From assembly GCA_951812305.1 (NCBI GenBank), contig CATOSB010000029.1, forward strand, positions 1 to 43,072: a DNA stretch of 43,072 nucleotides. Reading direction: 5' to 3'. A program made the translations under genes and the position numbers. Position 1 is the stretch's first letter. Every line of letters starts with the position of its first letter. Below, piece after piece: positions 23,935 through 31,065 of the stretch. This DNA is from an uncultured Paracoccaceae bacterium (GTDB taxonomy: Bacteria > Pseudomonadota > Alphaproteobacteria > Rhodobacterales > Rhodobacteraceae). The notes below the pieces were generated by a model, which made no database searches, had not been told where the DNA came from, and saw nothing but the letters and a program-made list of their open reading frames with translations.

Positions 23935-24203
23935 AGACCGTGTGCCCCCGGAGCCCGGCTGACCTGCCGCTCGCGCAGCGGGATTGCGAGGCGGACGGGG
24001 CCACGTATTTCAGCGTTGATCCGGTCTGCCGCGACCTGGGCCACCCGCAGGGCGGCTGGGTGCTCTGCGGCGAGGCGGACGCGGAGCGGTTCGGGCTTTA
24101 CCGGGTTCAGGCCGACGGGAGGTCCGAGTGGGTTTCGGATCATCCCACACGCGCCGGGGCGGAGGCCGCAGCGCATCTCGCTGAGCGGGAGGATGCGGTG
24201 TGA
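23931..24203 (+). CDS. Early hypothetical protein
   Basis: 90 residues, starting in an ATGA overlap with the previous gene. It reads like a compact alpha/beta protein (CEADGATYFSVDPVCRDLGHP, WVLCGEADAERFGLYRVQA). Three cysteines are spread out and do not form an obvious zinc site. No family recognised; early-operon position only. Confidence 0.55.
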   Translation: MKTVCPRSPADLPLAQRDCEADGATYFSVDPVCRDLGHPQGGWVLCGEADAERFGLYRVQADGRSEWVSDHPTRAGAEAAAHLAEREDAV

Positions 24204-24427
24204 GCGCGCGCTGCGACAGATGCGGGCGGCGTTCCGCCGGGATTTACGAACTGGCGCTGATCCGGGTCGATGACGGGGCCATGGAGACCGACGCGGTGGC
24301 CTGCGCGCGGATGATTGAGCTGTGCCCGGTCTGCCGGGACCGCCTCGCCGACCGGGTGGCCGCGCTGGTGCCGGTCCGGGAGGGCGACGGCAGAGGTCAC
24401 GACGCGGGCGCGGAGGGGGTGACATGA
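24200..24427 (+). CDS. Early zinc-ribbon-like small protein
   Basis: 75 residues, start overlapping the previous stop. Two CxxC pairs (CDRCGRR at residues 5-8 and CPVCRD near residue 43) suggest a single zinc ribbon. Small zinc-binding proteins are frequent in Mu-like early regions; the partner is unknown. Confidence 0.6.
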   Translation: MSARCDRCGRRSAGIYELALIRVDDGAMETDAVACARMIELCPVCRDRLADRVAALVPVREGDGRGHDAGAEGVT

Positions 24428-24636
24428 GATTCAACACCCCGCAGCGGATCGACCAGTTCATCAGTTTTGCCGACGGCAGCACGGCTCGCTTTTTCCCGGG
24501 CGTCGGCTGGACCGCCATGCCGCCCGAATGGGATCCCGATCCGGGTGCGTGCATCGCGACCGAGTGGTGTGCCGTCATGAAAGAGCGCTTTCCAGGCATG
24601 CTCGGACTGACAGTCGAGTTCAGGGAGGGGGTATAG
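24424..24636 (+). CDS. Early hypothetical protein
   Basis: 70 residues starting MRFNTPQRIDQFISFADGS in an ATGA overlap. The C-terminus (CAVMKERFPGMLGLTVEFREGV) converges with, and overlaps by 17 bases, the minus-strand gene that ends at 24620. No family recognised. Confidence 0.55.
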   Translation: MRFNTPQRIDQFISFADGSTARFFPGVGWTAMPPEWDPDPGACIATEWCAVMKERFPGMLGLTVEFREGV

Positions 24637-25039
24637 TACCTTGCGAAATCGCCTCTTCGACATTCGCCGTGACATCCATGAGTACGACTTCCAGATCGCA
24701 GGTCTCGGTTTGCACGTCGCCGGTCTTGGTCATGGTTTGGCTGCAGACGGATGGCGGCGGGCCAATCCGGGCATAGGCAGGTGTTCCGGTCTCCGGCCAG
24801 ATCATCACAAAAAAGCATCGAGCGTGATTCAGGAAAAAGTCCTGAAGCCGGTCGCGCTGTTGGGCCGTAACCGAAACCCGTCCCCGAAACATCGGCTGCG
24901 CCGGCTGGCGTGTGTGGCGCACATGGCCATCCTCAAAGGGCGTCTCTTTTATGATCTGGTGCTCCGTTTTGCACAGGCTTGGCAGAAGATAGTCAAATTC
25001 GGCGGGCCATTGGATGATTTCGAGGCTCGGGCCTGTCAT
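24620..25039 (-). CDS. Minus-strand tail-protein paralogue in the early region
   Basis: 139 residues starting MTGPSLEIIQWPAEFDYLLP with GGAGAAAG upstream. The phrase ETPFEDGHVRHTRQPA and the following DRLQDFF...WPETGTPAYARIGP resemble TPFEDGTVRQARRG and its sequel in the tail protein at 8645-9010, so I read it as a distant paralogue of that tail-tip component. It is transcribed against the early operon from its own promoter. It may be an alternative tail part, or a lysogenic gene that interferes with superinfecting phages; neither is proven. Confidence 0.65.
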   Translation of the reverse strand: MTGPSLEIIQWPAEFDYLLPSLCKTEHQIIKETPFEDGHVRHTRQPAQPMFRGRVSVTAQQRDRLQDFFLNHARCFFVMIWPETGTPAYARIGPPPSVCSQTMTKTGDVQTETCDLEVVLMDVTANVEEAISQGTIPPP

Positions 25040-25072
25040 GGTTCTTTCTCCATCGGGTGTGTTGCAACGCCG

Positions 25073-25101
25073 ATGGTAGCGGCGGACGGATCGGGTGTCA
25101 C
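25073..25101 (-). promoter_or_regulatory. Minus-strand sigma70-type promoter, cassette 1
   Basis: Read on the minus strand: GTGACA (25101-25096), 17-bp spacer, TACCAT (25078-25073), followed by a leader ending CCGATGGAGAAAG before the ATG at 25039. It is a diverged version of the promoters at 26685 and 27102. Confidence 0.6.
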
Positions 25102-25102
25102 G

Positions 25103-25426
25103 ATGCCCGCCCCGGCCGCCGCGTCTGACCCGGCCCCCACGCCGTCTGATCCGCCGTCTGAGGCGGACGGGTTCATCACCGTCCATCCCGACGTGCATGC
25201 GCCCCGGCGTGACGAGGCCCCGTCGCACCCGGCCTGCAGCCTCTGCGACGGCCCCGGCGCGCATCCGCGCACGGTGTCGCTTATGGACATCCCCGATCTG
25301 GCGGCGGGTGACCTGCCGGGCGGGGCGGCGCATATGTGGACCCTCACGCTTTGCCCGGCCTGCGAGGGGTATCTCGCCCATCTGATCTCCGACCTGCTGG
25401 GCGCCCGCCCCGGGAGGGTCGCATGA
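25103..25426 (+). CDS. Early zinc-binding hypothetical protein
   Basis: 107 residues from ATG 25103 (MPAPAAASDPAPTPSDPPSE), with a proline/alanine-rich head. The body carries CSLCDGPGAHPRTVSLMDIPD and LTLCPACEGYLAHLISDLL, two CxxC pairs that likely bind one zinc ion. It starts within the minus-strand promoter of the neighbouring cassette, so the two promoters share DNA. Function unknown. Confidence 0.6.
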   Translation: MPAPAAASDPAPTPSDPPSEADGFITVHPDVHAPRRDEAPSHPACSLCDGPGAHPRTVSLMDIPDLAAGDLPGGAAHMWTLTLCPACEGYLAHLISDLLGARPGRVA

Positions 25427-25569
25427 GCCCGCACCTGTCCCGATCTCCCTGTCCACCGCCTGCGCTGACTGCTCGCGCGGCGGCACCTGCCCCGGCCCTG
25501 CGCACAAGTTCCCGCTGGCGGGAAGTTCTGTCCCCCATCGCGCGCAGGGCCGGGGCCTTTTTCCGGTGA
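25423..25569 (+). CDS. Short early ORF, frame uncertain
   Basis: 48 residues starting in an ATGA overlap (MSPHLSRSPCPPPALTARAA). The sequence is low-complexity in this frame. In the +1 frame the same DNA reads ACADCSRGGTCPGPAHKF, a much more protein-like zinc motif, but without an ATG. I suspect a frameshift or a non-standard start. Confidence 0.35.
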   Translation: MSPHLSRSPCPPPALTARAAAPAPALRTSSRWREVLSPIARRAGAFFR

Positions 25570-25692
25570 CTGGGCCAGGTTCTTGCGGCGCTGGAGGATC
25601 ACTGGATCGGCGATCTGATCGGGGTGGCGGCGATATTCGGGATGCTGTGGCTGGGGCTCCTGTTTGCCCACGCGTTGGGGGTAGCCCCGTGA
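25570..25692 (+). CDS. Small membrane protein, start unclear
   Basis: The open stretch reads LGQVLAALEDHWIGDLIGVA followed by AIFGMLWLGLLFAHALGVAP, a single membrane helix after an EDHWIGDLIG motif that I know from small Rhodobacterales phage proteins. It directly follows the TGA of the preceding ORF in the same frame and has no ATG or GTG in a sensible place; CTG at 25570 is the only early candidate. The next gene starts in a GTGA overlap with its stop, which argues that it is translated. Confidence 0.45.
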   Translation: MGQVLAALEDHWIGDLIGVAAIFGMLWLGLLFAHALGVAP

Positions 25693-26294
25693 GCGCAGCG
25701 ACAGACATGCAGGCCCTGCGCCGGGCGCTGACGGAGACGGGGCCTCTGCTGACGCGGGGGAGCGTTGCCTTCGACAGGTCCGCGGCACGGGCGCTGCTGC
25801 GCCAGATGCGCATCGCGGTCGCCGCCACGAAGCGACTTGAGGATACAGGGGCCTGGGAGCGCTGTCTCGCCGCGCACTCCAAGGTCACAATCCCGTCTAG
25901 GGCCTCGCTGCGCGCGGCGCTGGACGGGCTGGGATCGCTACCGGATATGGCGGGCGGTGATAACCGGGCCCTGGCGCGGATCGTATGCACGACAGCGCAT
26001 GTGGCGGGTCTGGACGCGGAGACCTTGCGCGGTCCGCGCCCGGCGCAGCACATCGTCCAACCGCGCCAATTGGCAATACTGCTGGCGGCGGCGCTGACCG
26101 GAGCGAGTTACGCGCGCATCGGCGCCGCACTCGGGGGTCGCCATCACACCACGGTGACCCATGGGCTGCGCCGGGCGCGGGAGCGGCTGGAGACATCCGA
26201 CACAGCAGCGCTGATGGCGACCGAGGTGCTGGACCGGCTGGAAAGCGGCCGGGCCGGGAGGGCGGAGAGATGCAAGAGGAGAACGGATCAATGA
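25689..26294 (+). CDS. DnaA domain-IV-like DNA-binding protein
   Basis: 201 residues from GTG 25689. The C-terminal part, IVQPRQLAILLAAALTGASY then ARIGAALGGRHHTTVTHGLR, has the helix-turn-helix and signature (GGRxHTTV.H) of the DnaA box-binding domain IV. No AAA+ domain is present, so it cannot act as an initiator by itself. The N-terminal half is helical and unfamiliar. In other systems isolated DnaA domain-IV proteins act as DNA-binding regulators. It may bind DnaA-box-like sites in the phage or host to control early transcription or replication. Confidence 0.75.
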   Translation: MSAATDMQALRRALTETGPLLTRGSVAFDRSAARALLRQMRIAVAATKRLEDTGAWERCLAAHSKVTIPSRASLRAALDGLGSLPDMAGGDNRALARIVCTTAHVAGLDAETLRGPRPAQHIVQPRQLAILLAAALTGASYARIGAALGGRHHTTVTHGLRRARERLETSDTAALMATEVLDRLESGRAGRAERCKRRTDQ

Positions 26295-26509
26295 ACCCAC
26301 ACAGGAATGTAATCGAGACAGAGGACGTGGAACGGCTCGCCCTTGTCATCCTGAACGCGCTCGACGGACTGCCGGTCATTCAGGCGAAGGCTGTCCTCCG
26401 CGAGGCGCGGGACCTTTTGGTGTTCGGATCCACCTTCGATGCCCGACATCTGGACTTTATTCGTCAGACAGGATCTGACGGATCACCTCCTTCCGTCTCT
26501 CCCGAATGA
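26291..26509 (+). CDS. Early hypothetical protein
   Basis: 72 residues, ATGA overlap with the previous gene. EDVERLALVILNALDGLPVIQ and AKAVLREARDLLVFG form two amphipathic helices. The 3' end overlaps the end of the minus-strand gene at 26457 by 53 bases. No family recognised. Confidence 0.5.
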   Translation: MNPHRNVIETEDVERLALVILNALDGLPVIQAKAVLREARDLLVFGSTFDARHLDFIRQTGSDGSPPSVSPE

Positions 26510-26651
26510 GAGAGACGGCCTCATGAACGTAATCGCCTCCGATCCGACGCATTCCGGCTTTTCTTTTCTGCCGGGCGATAGATTCTGCGAGAAGCAGGAT
26601 CTCCGCCGTCAGAATGGATTCGAACAGTGTCCTTTCGGGTTCGGTGGCCAT
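26457..26651 (-). CDS. Minus-strand cassette 2, 64-residue helical protein
   Basis: MATEPERTLFESILTAEILL... with GGAGGG upstream. Entirely helical and charged (ESIARQKRKAGMRRIG, SLIRERRKEVIRQIL). Its promoter and leader are almost identical to those of cassette 3. Converges on the preceding plus-strand gene. Function unknown; the antisense orientation and private promoter suggest expression in the lysogen. Confidence 0.55.
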   Translation of the reverse strand: MATEPERTLFESILTAEILLLAESIARQKRKAGMRRIGGDYVHEAVSLIRERRKEVIRQILSDE

Positions 26652-26659
26652 GCCCTTCC

Positions 26660-26761
26660 CTCCATCGGTTGTGTGGCAGCACCGATGATCGCGGCGGCGG
26701 GCCTGGGCGTCAATGCCCTGCGCTCCGCCGCCGCACCAGCGTGCGGGAGGGCGGCGTGATG
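26660..26761. repeat. 102-bp repeat, copy A (promoter/leader of cassette 2)
   Basis: Differs from copy B (27077-27178) at 2 of 102 positions by eye; offset 417 bp. On the minus strand it contains TTGACG (26713-26708), 17 bp, GATCAT (26690-26685) and the leader of the 26651 gene; at its right end it contains GGGAGGGCGGCGTGATG, the ribosome site and start of a plus-strand gene in copy B. Confidence 0.85.
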
Positions 26762-26804
26762 GAGGTCGGGATGAGCATCCGAACGCGGCGGGACGTTGTT
26801 TGTT

Positions 26805-26823
26805 TCGCCCGCCGGGCGGGCGA
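26805..26823. other. Strong 8-bp hairpin after the cassette 3 gene
   Basis: TCGCCCGC-CGG-GCGGGCGA lies 8 bases beyond the minus-strand stop at 26831. It could end that transcript, but no T run follows on either strand. Confidence 0.5.
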
Positions 26824-26830
26824 TCTGATC

Positions 26831-27070
26831 TCAGTCCTGACTGTCGATGCGGATGACGTTGTCATCGTCAGGGATCGCGGGATCGACATCGTCCATGATG
26901 ATGCGGGGCAGCGTCGTGGCGGGCTTGAACCGGAACTTGCCGCCGGGCGGGACGACGAACATGATTGATCCAAAGGGGCCACACTCGAATGTATACCGTT
27001 TGGCGTCGCGGCTGCCATTGGTGAGTTCCAGCGTAGCTCCGGCGGGGACATCAAACGACAGTCGTTGCAT
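26831..27070 (-). CDS. Minus-strand cassette 3, 79-residue beta-rich protein
   Basis: MQRLSFDVPAGATLELTNGS..., beta-rich with ECGPFGSIMFVVPPGGKFRF and an acidic tail (MDDVDPAIPDDDNVIRIDSQ). The SD is GGAGAAAG. It lies between the two copies of the 102-bp repeat, as if a gene plus promoter had been inserted by duplication of the regulatory block. No family recognised. Confidence 0.6.
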   Translation of the reverse strand: MQRLSFDVPAGATLELTNGSRDAKRYTFECGPFGSIMFVVPPGGKFRFKPATTLPRIIMDDVDPAIPDDDNVIRIDSQD

Positions 27071-27076
27071 CTCTTT

Positions 27077-27178
27077 CTCCATCGGTTGTGTGGCAGCACC
27101 GATGATCGCGGCGGCGGGCCCGGGCGTCAATGCCCTGCGCTCCGCCGCCGCACCAGAGTGCGGGAGGGCGGCGTGATG
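27077..27178. repeat. 102-bp repeat, copy B (promoter/leader of cassette 3)
   Basis: Minus-strand promoter TTGACG (27130-27125), 17-bp spacer, GATCAT (27107-27102), then the leader of the 27070 gene. Its right end carries the ribosome site and ATG of the plus-strand gene at 27176. Confidence 0.85.
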
Positions 27179-27472
27179 CATGCGGCAAGGCTCTCCCGGT
27201 CGCCCCGGCTCAAGCGGGTGCATGCATGTCTCGCCGACGGTGCCGAGCGCTCGACACTTGAGATCATCACGGGCGCGCGGGTCTGCGCGGTCAATGCCTG
27301 CATCGCGGAGTTGCGCGCCAACGGGGCCCAGATCGCCTGCCGCCAGATCCGCGACCCCGCCACGGGCGGACGGCTCTGGCTTTACCGGATGGTGAGGCCC
27401 GCCCCGCCATCGGTTCAAGGGGAGGGCCGAACGCCCGCCCCGCCATCGGTTCCGGGGGAGGATATGTCATGA
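27176..27472 (+). CDS. Early winged-helix-like hypothetical protein
   Basis: 98 residues from ATG 27176 with GGGAGGGCGG upstream. KRVHACLADGAERSTLEIIT and GARVCAVNACIAELRANGAQI look like a winged helix, with RQIRDPATGGRLWLYRM as the wing. The C-terminus has a short proline-rich repeat. Probably a DNA-binding regulator; the target is unknown. Confidence 0.6.
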   Translation: MHAARLSRSPRLKRVHACLADGAERSTLEIITGARVCAVNACIAELRANGAQIACRQIRDPATGGRLWLYRMVRPAPPSVQGEGRTPAPPSVPGEDMS

Positions 27473-28251
27473 CGGACCGTGCCGACCTGAGGATCGTGGA
27501 GAATCCGGGCACCCCCGGGCTCGTGTTCGCCGGCGAACTTTCGCACGCCGATTGGCGCGATATCGGTCTTGGGCTGGCGCGGGAGCGATGTGACAGTGCG
27601 TTCGAATGGCGCATCGGTGACTGGGCGGTCGCCGCCTCAGGGGTCATCTCGACCCTGGCGGAGGCGGCGGGGATCGTTGGCGAGAGCGAGGGCAATATCC
27701 GCAAGTTCGTCTCGGTCGCCAGGGTTTTCCAGCCTGTTCGCCGGCGAACAAATGTTTCATTCCACCTGCATCTTGAAGTGGTGGCTTTGCCCGAGGTCGA
27801 GCAGGAGCGCCTGCTTGATCTGGCCAGCGCCGAACACTGGACGCGTGCGCTTATGCGGGAAGAGGCACGGGATGTTCGCCGGCGAACAAACGTCAGTGAT
27901 CTGGCGGGTGAGAACGCGCGGCTCAAGCGCGATCTGGCCGCAGCGCGCGCGGACCGGGACACTGCGCGCGCGGCGCTCAGGGCGACGGAGGCGCGCACGA
28001 AGGACGCGATCGGCGAGATCGGGCGGGTCTGGCACGAGATTGACCAGGTGACGGCGGCCTTCTTTGATCCGGACAACCCCGCCGGGGCAGCCGCCCTGCA
28101 CGGCAACGCGCGGGCGAAAGCCGCGACGCGGCTCAAAAAACGGCTCGAAGCCCGTGTGGCGGAGATCAACACCATTGCGGCGCGCATCGAGGCCCGGCTG
28201 GTGGCCTCTGGCGCAGCGGACACCGGCGCGGACACCCGGGGGGATCGGTAA
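27469..28251 (+). CDS. DNA-binding accessory protein with C-terminal coiled coil
   Basis: 260 residues. The region FEWRIGDWAVAASGVISTLA to GESEGNIRKFVSVARVF, then VSFHLHLEVVALPEVEQERLL, resembles a family of phage and integrative-element proteins with a GDW...W motif followed by a ParB-like helical part. The C-terminal 110 residues form a long coiled coil. The gene contains three copies of the palindrome GTTCGCCGGCGAAC in two reading frames. It lies just upstream of the transposase in a 4-base overlap with the previous gene. A partition-like or regulatory role is possible. Confidence 0.55.
   Translation: MTDRADLRIVENPGTPGLVFAGELSHADWRDIGLGLARERCDSAFEWRIGDWAVAASGVISTLAEAAGIVGESEGNIRKFVSVARVFQPVRRRTNVSFHLHLEVVALPEVEQERLLDLASAEHWTRALMREEARDVRRRTNVSDLAGENARLKRDLAAARADRDTARAALRATEARTKDAIGEIGRVWHEIDQVTAAFFDPDNPAGAAALHGNARAKAATRLKKRLEARVAEINTIAARIEARLVASGAADTGADTRGDR
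27525..27887. repeat. Three GTTCGCCGGCGAAC palindromes within one gene
   Basis: Positions 27525-27538, 27736-27749 and 27874-27887. The second and third extend to the 16-bp palindrome TGTTCGCCGGCGAACA and share the following AA.GT. The first is in a different codon register (VFAGE) from the other two (VRRRT), so the repetition is in DNA, not only in protein. Confidence 0.85.
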
Positions 28252-30059
28252 TGGGCGCTCTGGCACTCAGATCGCTGCGCGGGCAGGTCCCCGATTTGCA
28301 AGCCCCCTGCGCAGCGGCTGCACCCTGCGTACAAGCCCCCTGCACCCCCGGTGTACCGCCGTCCCCGCCACATCCATCCCTGCCGCCCGAGGGTGCGGCG
28401 CTCGACCGCGTCCGGGTGCGGCTGGCGGCGGTGGCAGAGGCCGGGCGGCTGGCGTCCGACGGGATGGCGCATGCCGAGGCTGACAGGATCGCAGCTGAGG
28501 GGGCAGGTGTTTCACCGGCCTCGGTGGCGTCCTGGCGCGCCCGGGTGCGCGGCCTCGGCCCCGAAGCGCGTCTGGCGGCCCTGATGGATGCACCCCGCCG
28601 GGGCCGGCCCAAAGGCGGAGGCGGCGGCCCCGGCGCGCCGGAGGAGGCACTTGACGATCTTCTGGCGGCCCTGGCCTTCGAGCACGGCGCGCATCTCACC
28701 GCCTCCCATGTGGCCCGCGTGGCAAGCGTGCGCCTGCGTGTGGATCTCTCACTCAGATCGATCCAGCGCCGCCTGGCGGCGTTTCGTGAAGAGCACGCCC
28801 GCGATCTCTCTGCGGTCTCGGACCCCGACAGGCACCGCTCCCGCCGTGCCCCGGCTTTCGGGCGGCGCTCGGAGGATATCTCAGGCGTAATCACGGAGCC
28901 GAACGCGCTCTGGGAACTCGACAGCACGCCTGCGGACGTGATGTGCAGCGACGGGCGGCAGACCATCGTGGGCGCCATCGACGTGGGTACGCGGCGGGGT
29001 CGGCTTCTGGTGGTGCCGGTCAGCCGGGCCACGGCGATCTGCGCGCTTCTGAGGCGCTGCCTGATCGACTGGGGTGTGCCGGAGGTTGTGCGCACCGATG
29101 GGGGTGCGGACTATACCTCGGCACATCTCGTGCGCGTACTGGCCGATCTGGCCATCGGCCATGACATCTGCCCGCCCTACACGCCCGAGGCCAAGCCCTT
29201 CATCGAGCGGTTCTTCGGTACCGTGACGCGGGATCTCTTCGCCTACCTGCCGGGCTTTGTCGGCCACAGCGTGGCGGACCGCAAAAAGATCGAGGCGAAG
29301 ACGTCGATGGCGGCACGGCGTGGCAAGAAGGCGCGTGAGACCTTCGCCGTGGCGCTGAGCGCGGGTGAGCTGCAGGCCCGCTGCGATGCGTGGACCGAGA
29401 CCGTCTATCACACAAGGCCCCATGCGGGGCTGGGCGGCGAGACCCCGGCGGCACGGGCGCGGGCCTCGGCGGAGCCGCTGGCCCGGATCACGGATACCCG
29501 CGCGCTCGACCCGCTGCTGGCCGAACCGGTCAAGGGCGGCGGCACAAGAGTGGTGCAGAAGGACGGCCTCGAGATCGGCGGGCACTGGTATATCGCGCCG
29601 GAGTTGGGCGAGCACGTGAAGACGCGGCTCCAGGTCCGGCTCGATCCCGCCGATCCGGGACAGGTCTTCGTCTTCACGGGTGACGGGCGGTTTCTCTGCC
29701 TGGCCGGGGAGGCGACCGGGCAGGCACGGGCGGAAGTGGCAGCCAGGGCGAAGGCCCGGGCGAAGGCAGCCGACAGCGCGGCGCGCGCCCGGGCGCGCGA
29801 ACTCAAGTCCACCCACAGGCCGGACCGGGCGATGGACGACGTCCTGGATGCCGGATCGCGCGCGGCCGGCAATGTGGTCGATCTCCCGCGCCCCGCCGAT
29901 CCCCATCAGACGCCGGCACTCGCGCAGGCCGGCAAGGCCGCCCGCGCGGCCGGGGATGCCAACGCGGCGGTCCCGGAGCGGAGCGGTGTGGCCCGGGCTG
30001 CGGGTGATCCGTTCAAGGCCGCGCTCAGACAGCTTTATCTCAAGGAGGACCAGACATGA
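28251..30059 (+). CDS. MuA-like DDE transposase
   Basis: 602 residues. N-terminal part with proline-rich head and helix-turn-helix DNA-binding segments; a retroviral-integrase-type catalytic core with Asp224 (WELDSTPADV), Asp283 (VRTDGGADYTS) and Glu319 (AKPFIERFFGT); then a beta-barrel region with EIGGHWYIAPELGEHV and a basic C-terminal tail that in MuA contacts MuB. It cuts and joins the phage ends (3368 and 42736) during integration and replicative transposition. The ATG follows the upstream stop by 1 base. Confidence 0.93.
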   Translation: MGALALRSLRGQVPDLQAPCAAAAPCVQAPCTPGVPPSPPHPSLPPEGAALDRVRVRLAAVAEAGRLASDGMAHAEADRIAAEGAGVSPASVASWRARVRGLGPEARLAALMDAPRRGRPKGGGGGPGAPEEALDDLLAALAFEHGAHLTASHVARVASVRLRVDLSLRSIQRRLAAFREEHARDLSAVSDPDRHRSRRAPAFGRRSEDISGVITEPNALWELDSTPADVMCSDGRQTIVGAIDVGTRRGRLLVVPVSRATAICALLRRCLIDWGVPEVVRTDGGADYTSAHLVRVLADLAIGHDICPPYTPEAKPFIERFFGTVTRDLFAYLPGFVGHSVADRKKIEAKTSMAARRGKKARETFAVALSAGELQARCDAWTETVYHTRPHAGLGGETPAARARASAEPLARITDTRALDPLLAEPVKGGGTRVVQKDGLEIGGHWYIAPELGEHVKTRLQVRLDPADPGQVFVFTGDGRFLCLAGEATGQARAEVAARAKARAKAADSAARARARELKSTHRPDRAMDDVLDAGSRAAGNVVDLPRPADPHQTPALAQAGKAARAAGDANAAVPERSGVARAAGDPFKAALRQLYLKEDQT

Positions 30060-31012
30060 CCGAAACGGTAACCCGACTGCCCGTGCCCGCCGATACGGCC
30101 CCGGATACGGCGGCCACGATGCGCGCGGTGTCCGCCGAGATGGCGGCCTGCGGGCTAAGCCAGGCCGTGACGGCGCGCGGTTTGGGGGTGAGTTCCACCA
30201 CGCTCCATCGCTGGCTCAAGGGCGACTATGAGGGCGATGTGGCCCGCGTGAGCGCGAAAGCGCGCGCCTGGCTGGAGACCCGGTCCGAGGCGCGCGCGCT
30301 GACGCTGACGCCCGCCGGTCTCGACACCCATGCAGGGTTAAGCCTGACCGAAGAGGTGATGGCCGCGCTCGCCCATGCCCAGGCCACCGGTGATGTGGTG
30401 TTGATCCATGGCCGCTCGGGCGCGGGCAAGTCCTGGGCCCTGAAGAGCTACGCGGCGGCGCGCGCCCAGGTCACCGTGCTGACCGTGACCTGCGGCATCA
30501 CCTCGCTCCATGGTCTTTACGGGCGCATCGCGCGCGGCCTCGGGGCGGGCGGGCGCTTCGTTTCCGCGCTGGAGGCCGAGGATGCGATTCTCGCGCGGCT
30601 TGAGGGCCGCCACGCGCTTCTGGCCATCGACGAGGCGCAGCATCTCTCCGCCCGGCATCTCGATGCGCTGCGTGGCCTGCGCGATCTCTCCGGCTGCGGG
30701 CTGGCGCTTCTGGGCGACGAGACCTTGCGCATGACGCTCGGGCGCTGCCCGCAGGTCACGGGCCGGATCGGTGTGCGCGTCGGCCTCGGCGTGCCGGGTG
30801 AGGCCGATGTGACGACGCTGCTGGAAACCGTGCTGGGGCGGACGCCTTCGGGGGCCGAGCGCAGGTGCGCGCAAGCCGCTGTCGCCGCGCCCGGGGGGAT
30901 GCACGCGCTGCGCCGGCTCATGGCGCGCGCCTTCATGATCGCCCGCGCCGATGAGCGGACGGCGATCACACCCGACGATATCGCCGCCGCTGCGGCCGGC
31001 ATGGAGGCCTGA
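30056..31012 (+). CDS. MuB-like transposition ATPase
   Basis: 318 residues, ATGA overlap with the transposase. N-terminal helix-turn-helix (GLSQAVTARGLGVSSTTLHRW), then an AAA+ core with Walker A GRSGAGKS (residues 119-126) and Walker B LLAIDEAQH (188-196). MuB polymerises on target DNA, delivers it to the transposase and provides target immunity. Order A then B is as in Mu. Confidence 0.92.
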   Translation: MTETVTRLPVPADTAPDTAATMRAVSAEMAACGLSQAVTARGLGVSSTTLHRWLKGDYEGDVARVSAKARAWLETRSEARALTLTPAGLDTHAGLSLTEEVMAALAHAQATGDVVLIHGRSGAGKSWALKSYAAARAQVTVLTVTCGITSLHGLYGRIARGLGAGGRFVSALEAEDAILARLEGRHALLAIDEAQHLSARHLDALRGLRDLSGCGLALLGDETLRMTLGRCPQVTGRIGVRVGLGVPGEADVTTLLETVLGRTPSGAERRCAQAAVAAPGGMHALRRLMARAFMIARADERTAITPDDIAAAAAGMEA

Positions 31013-31065
31013 GCTCCCCGTCCCGCCCGCGAAATCAACCGACCCACCAACCCGGAGGACATGAT

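Noticed and set aside
26758..26968. A plus-strand ORF after repeat copy A (MEVGMSIRTRRDVV...)
   Set aside because: It has a good ribosome site only because that part is copied from the 27176 gene; the body is antisense to the minus-strand gene at 26831-27070 and looks like a shadow.
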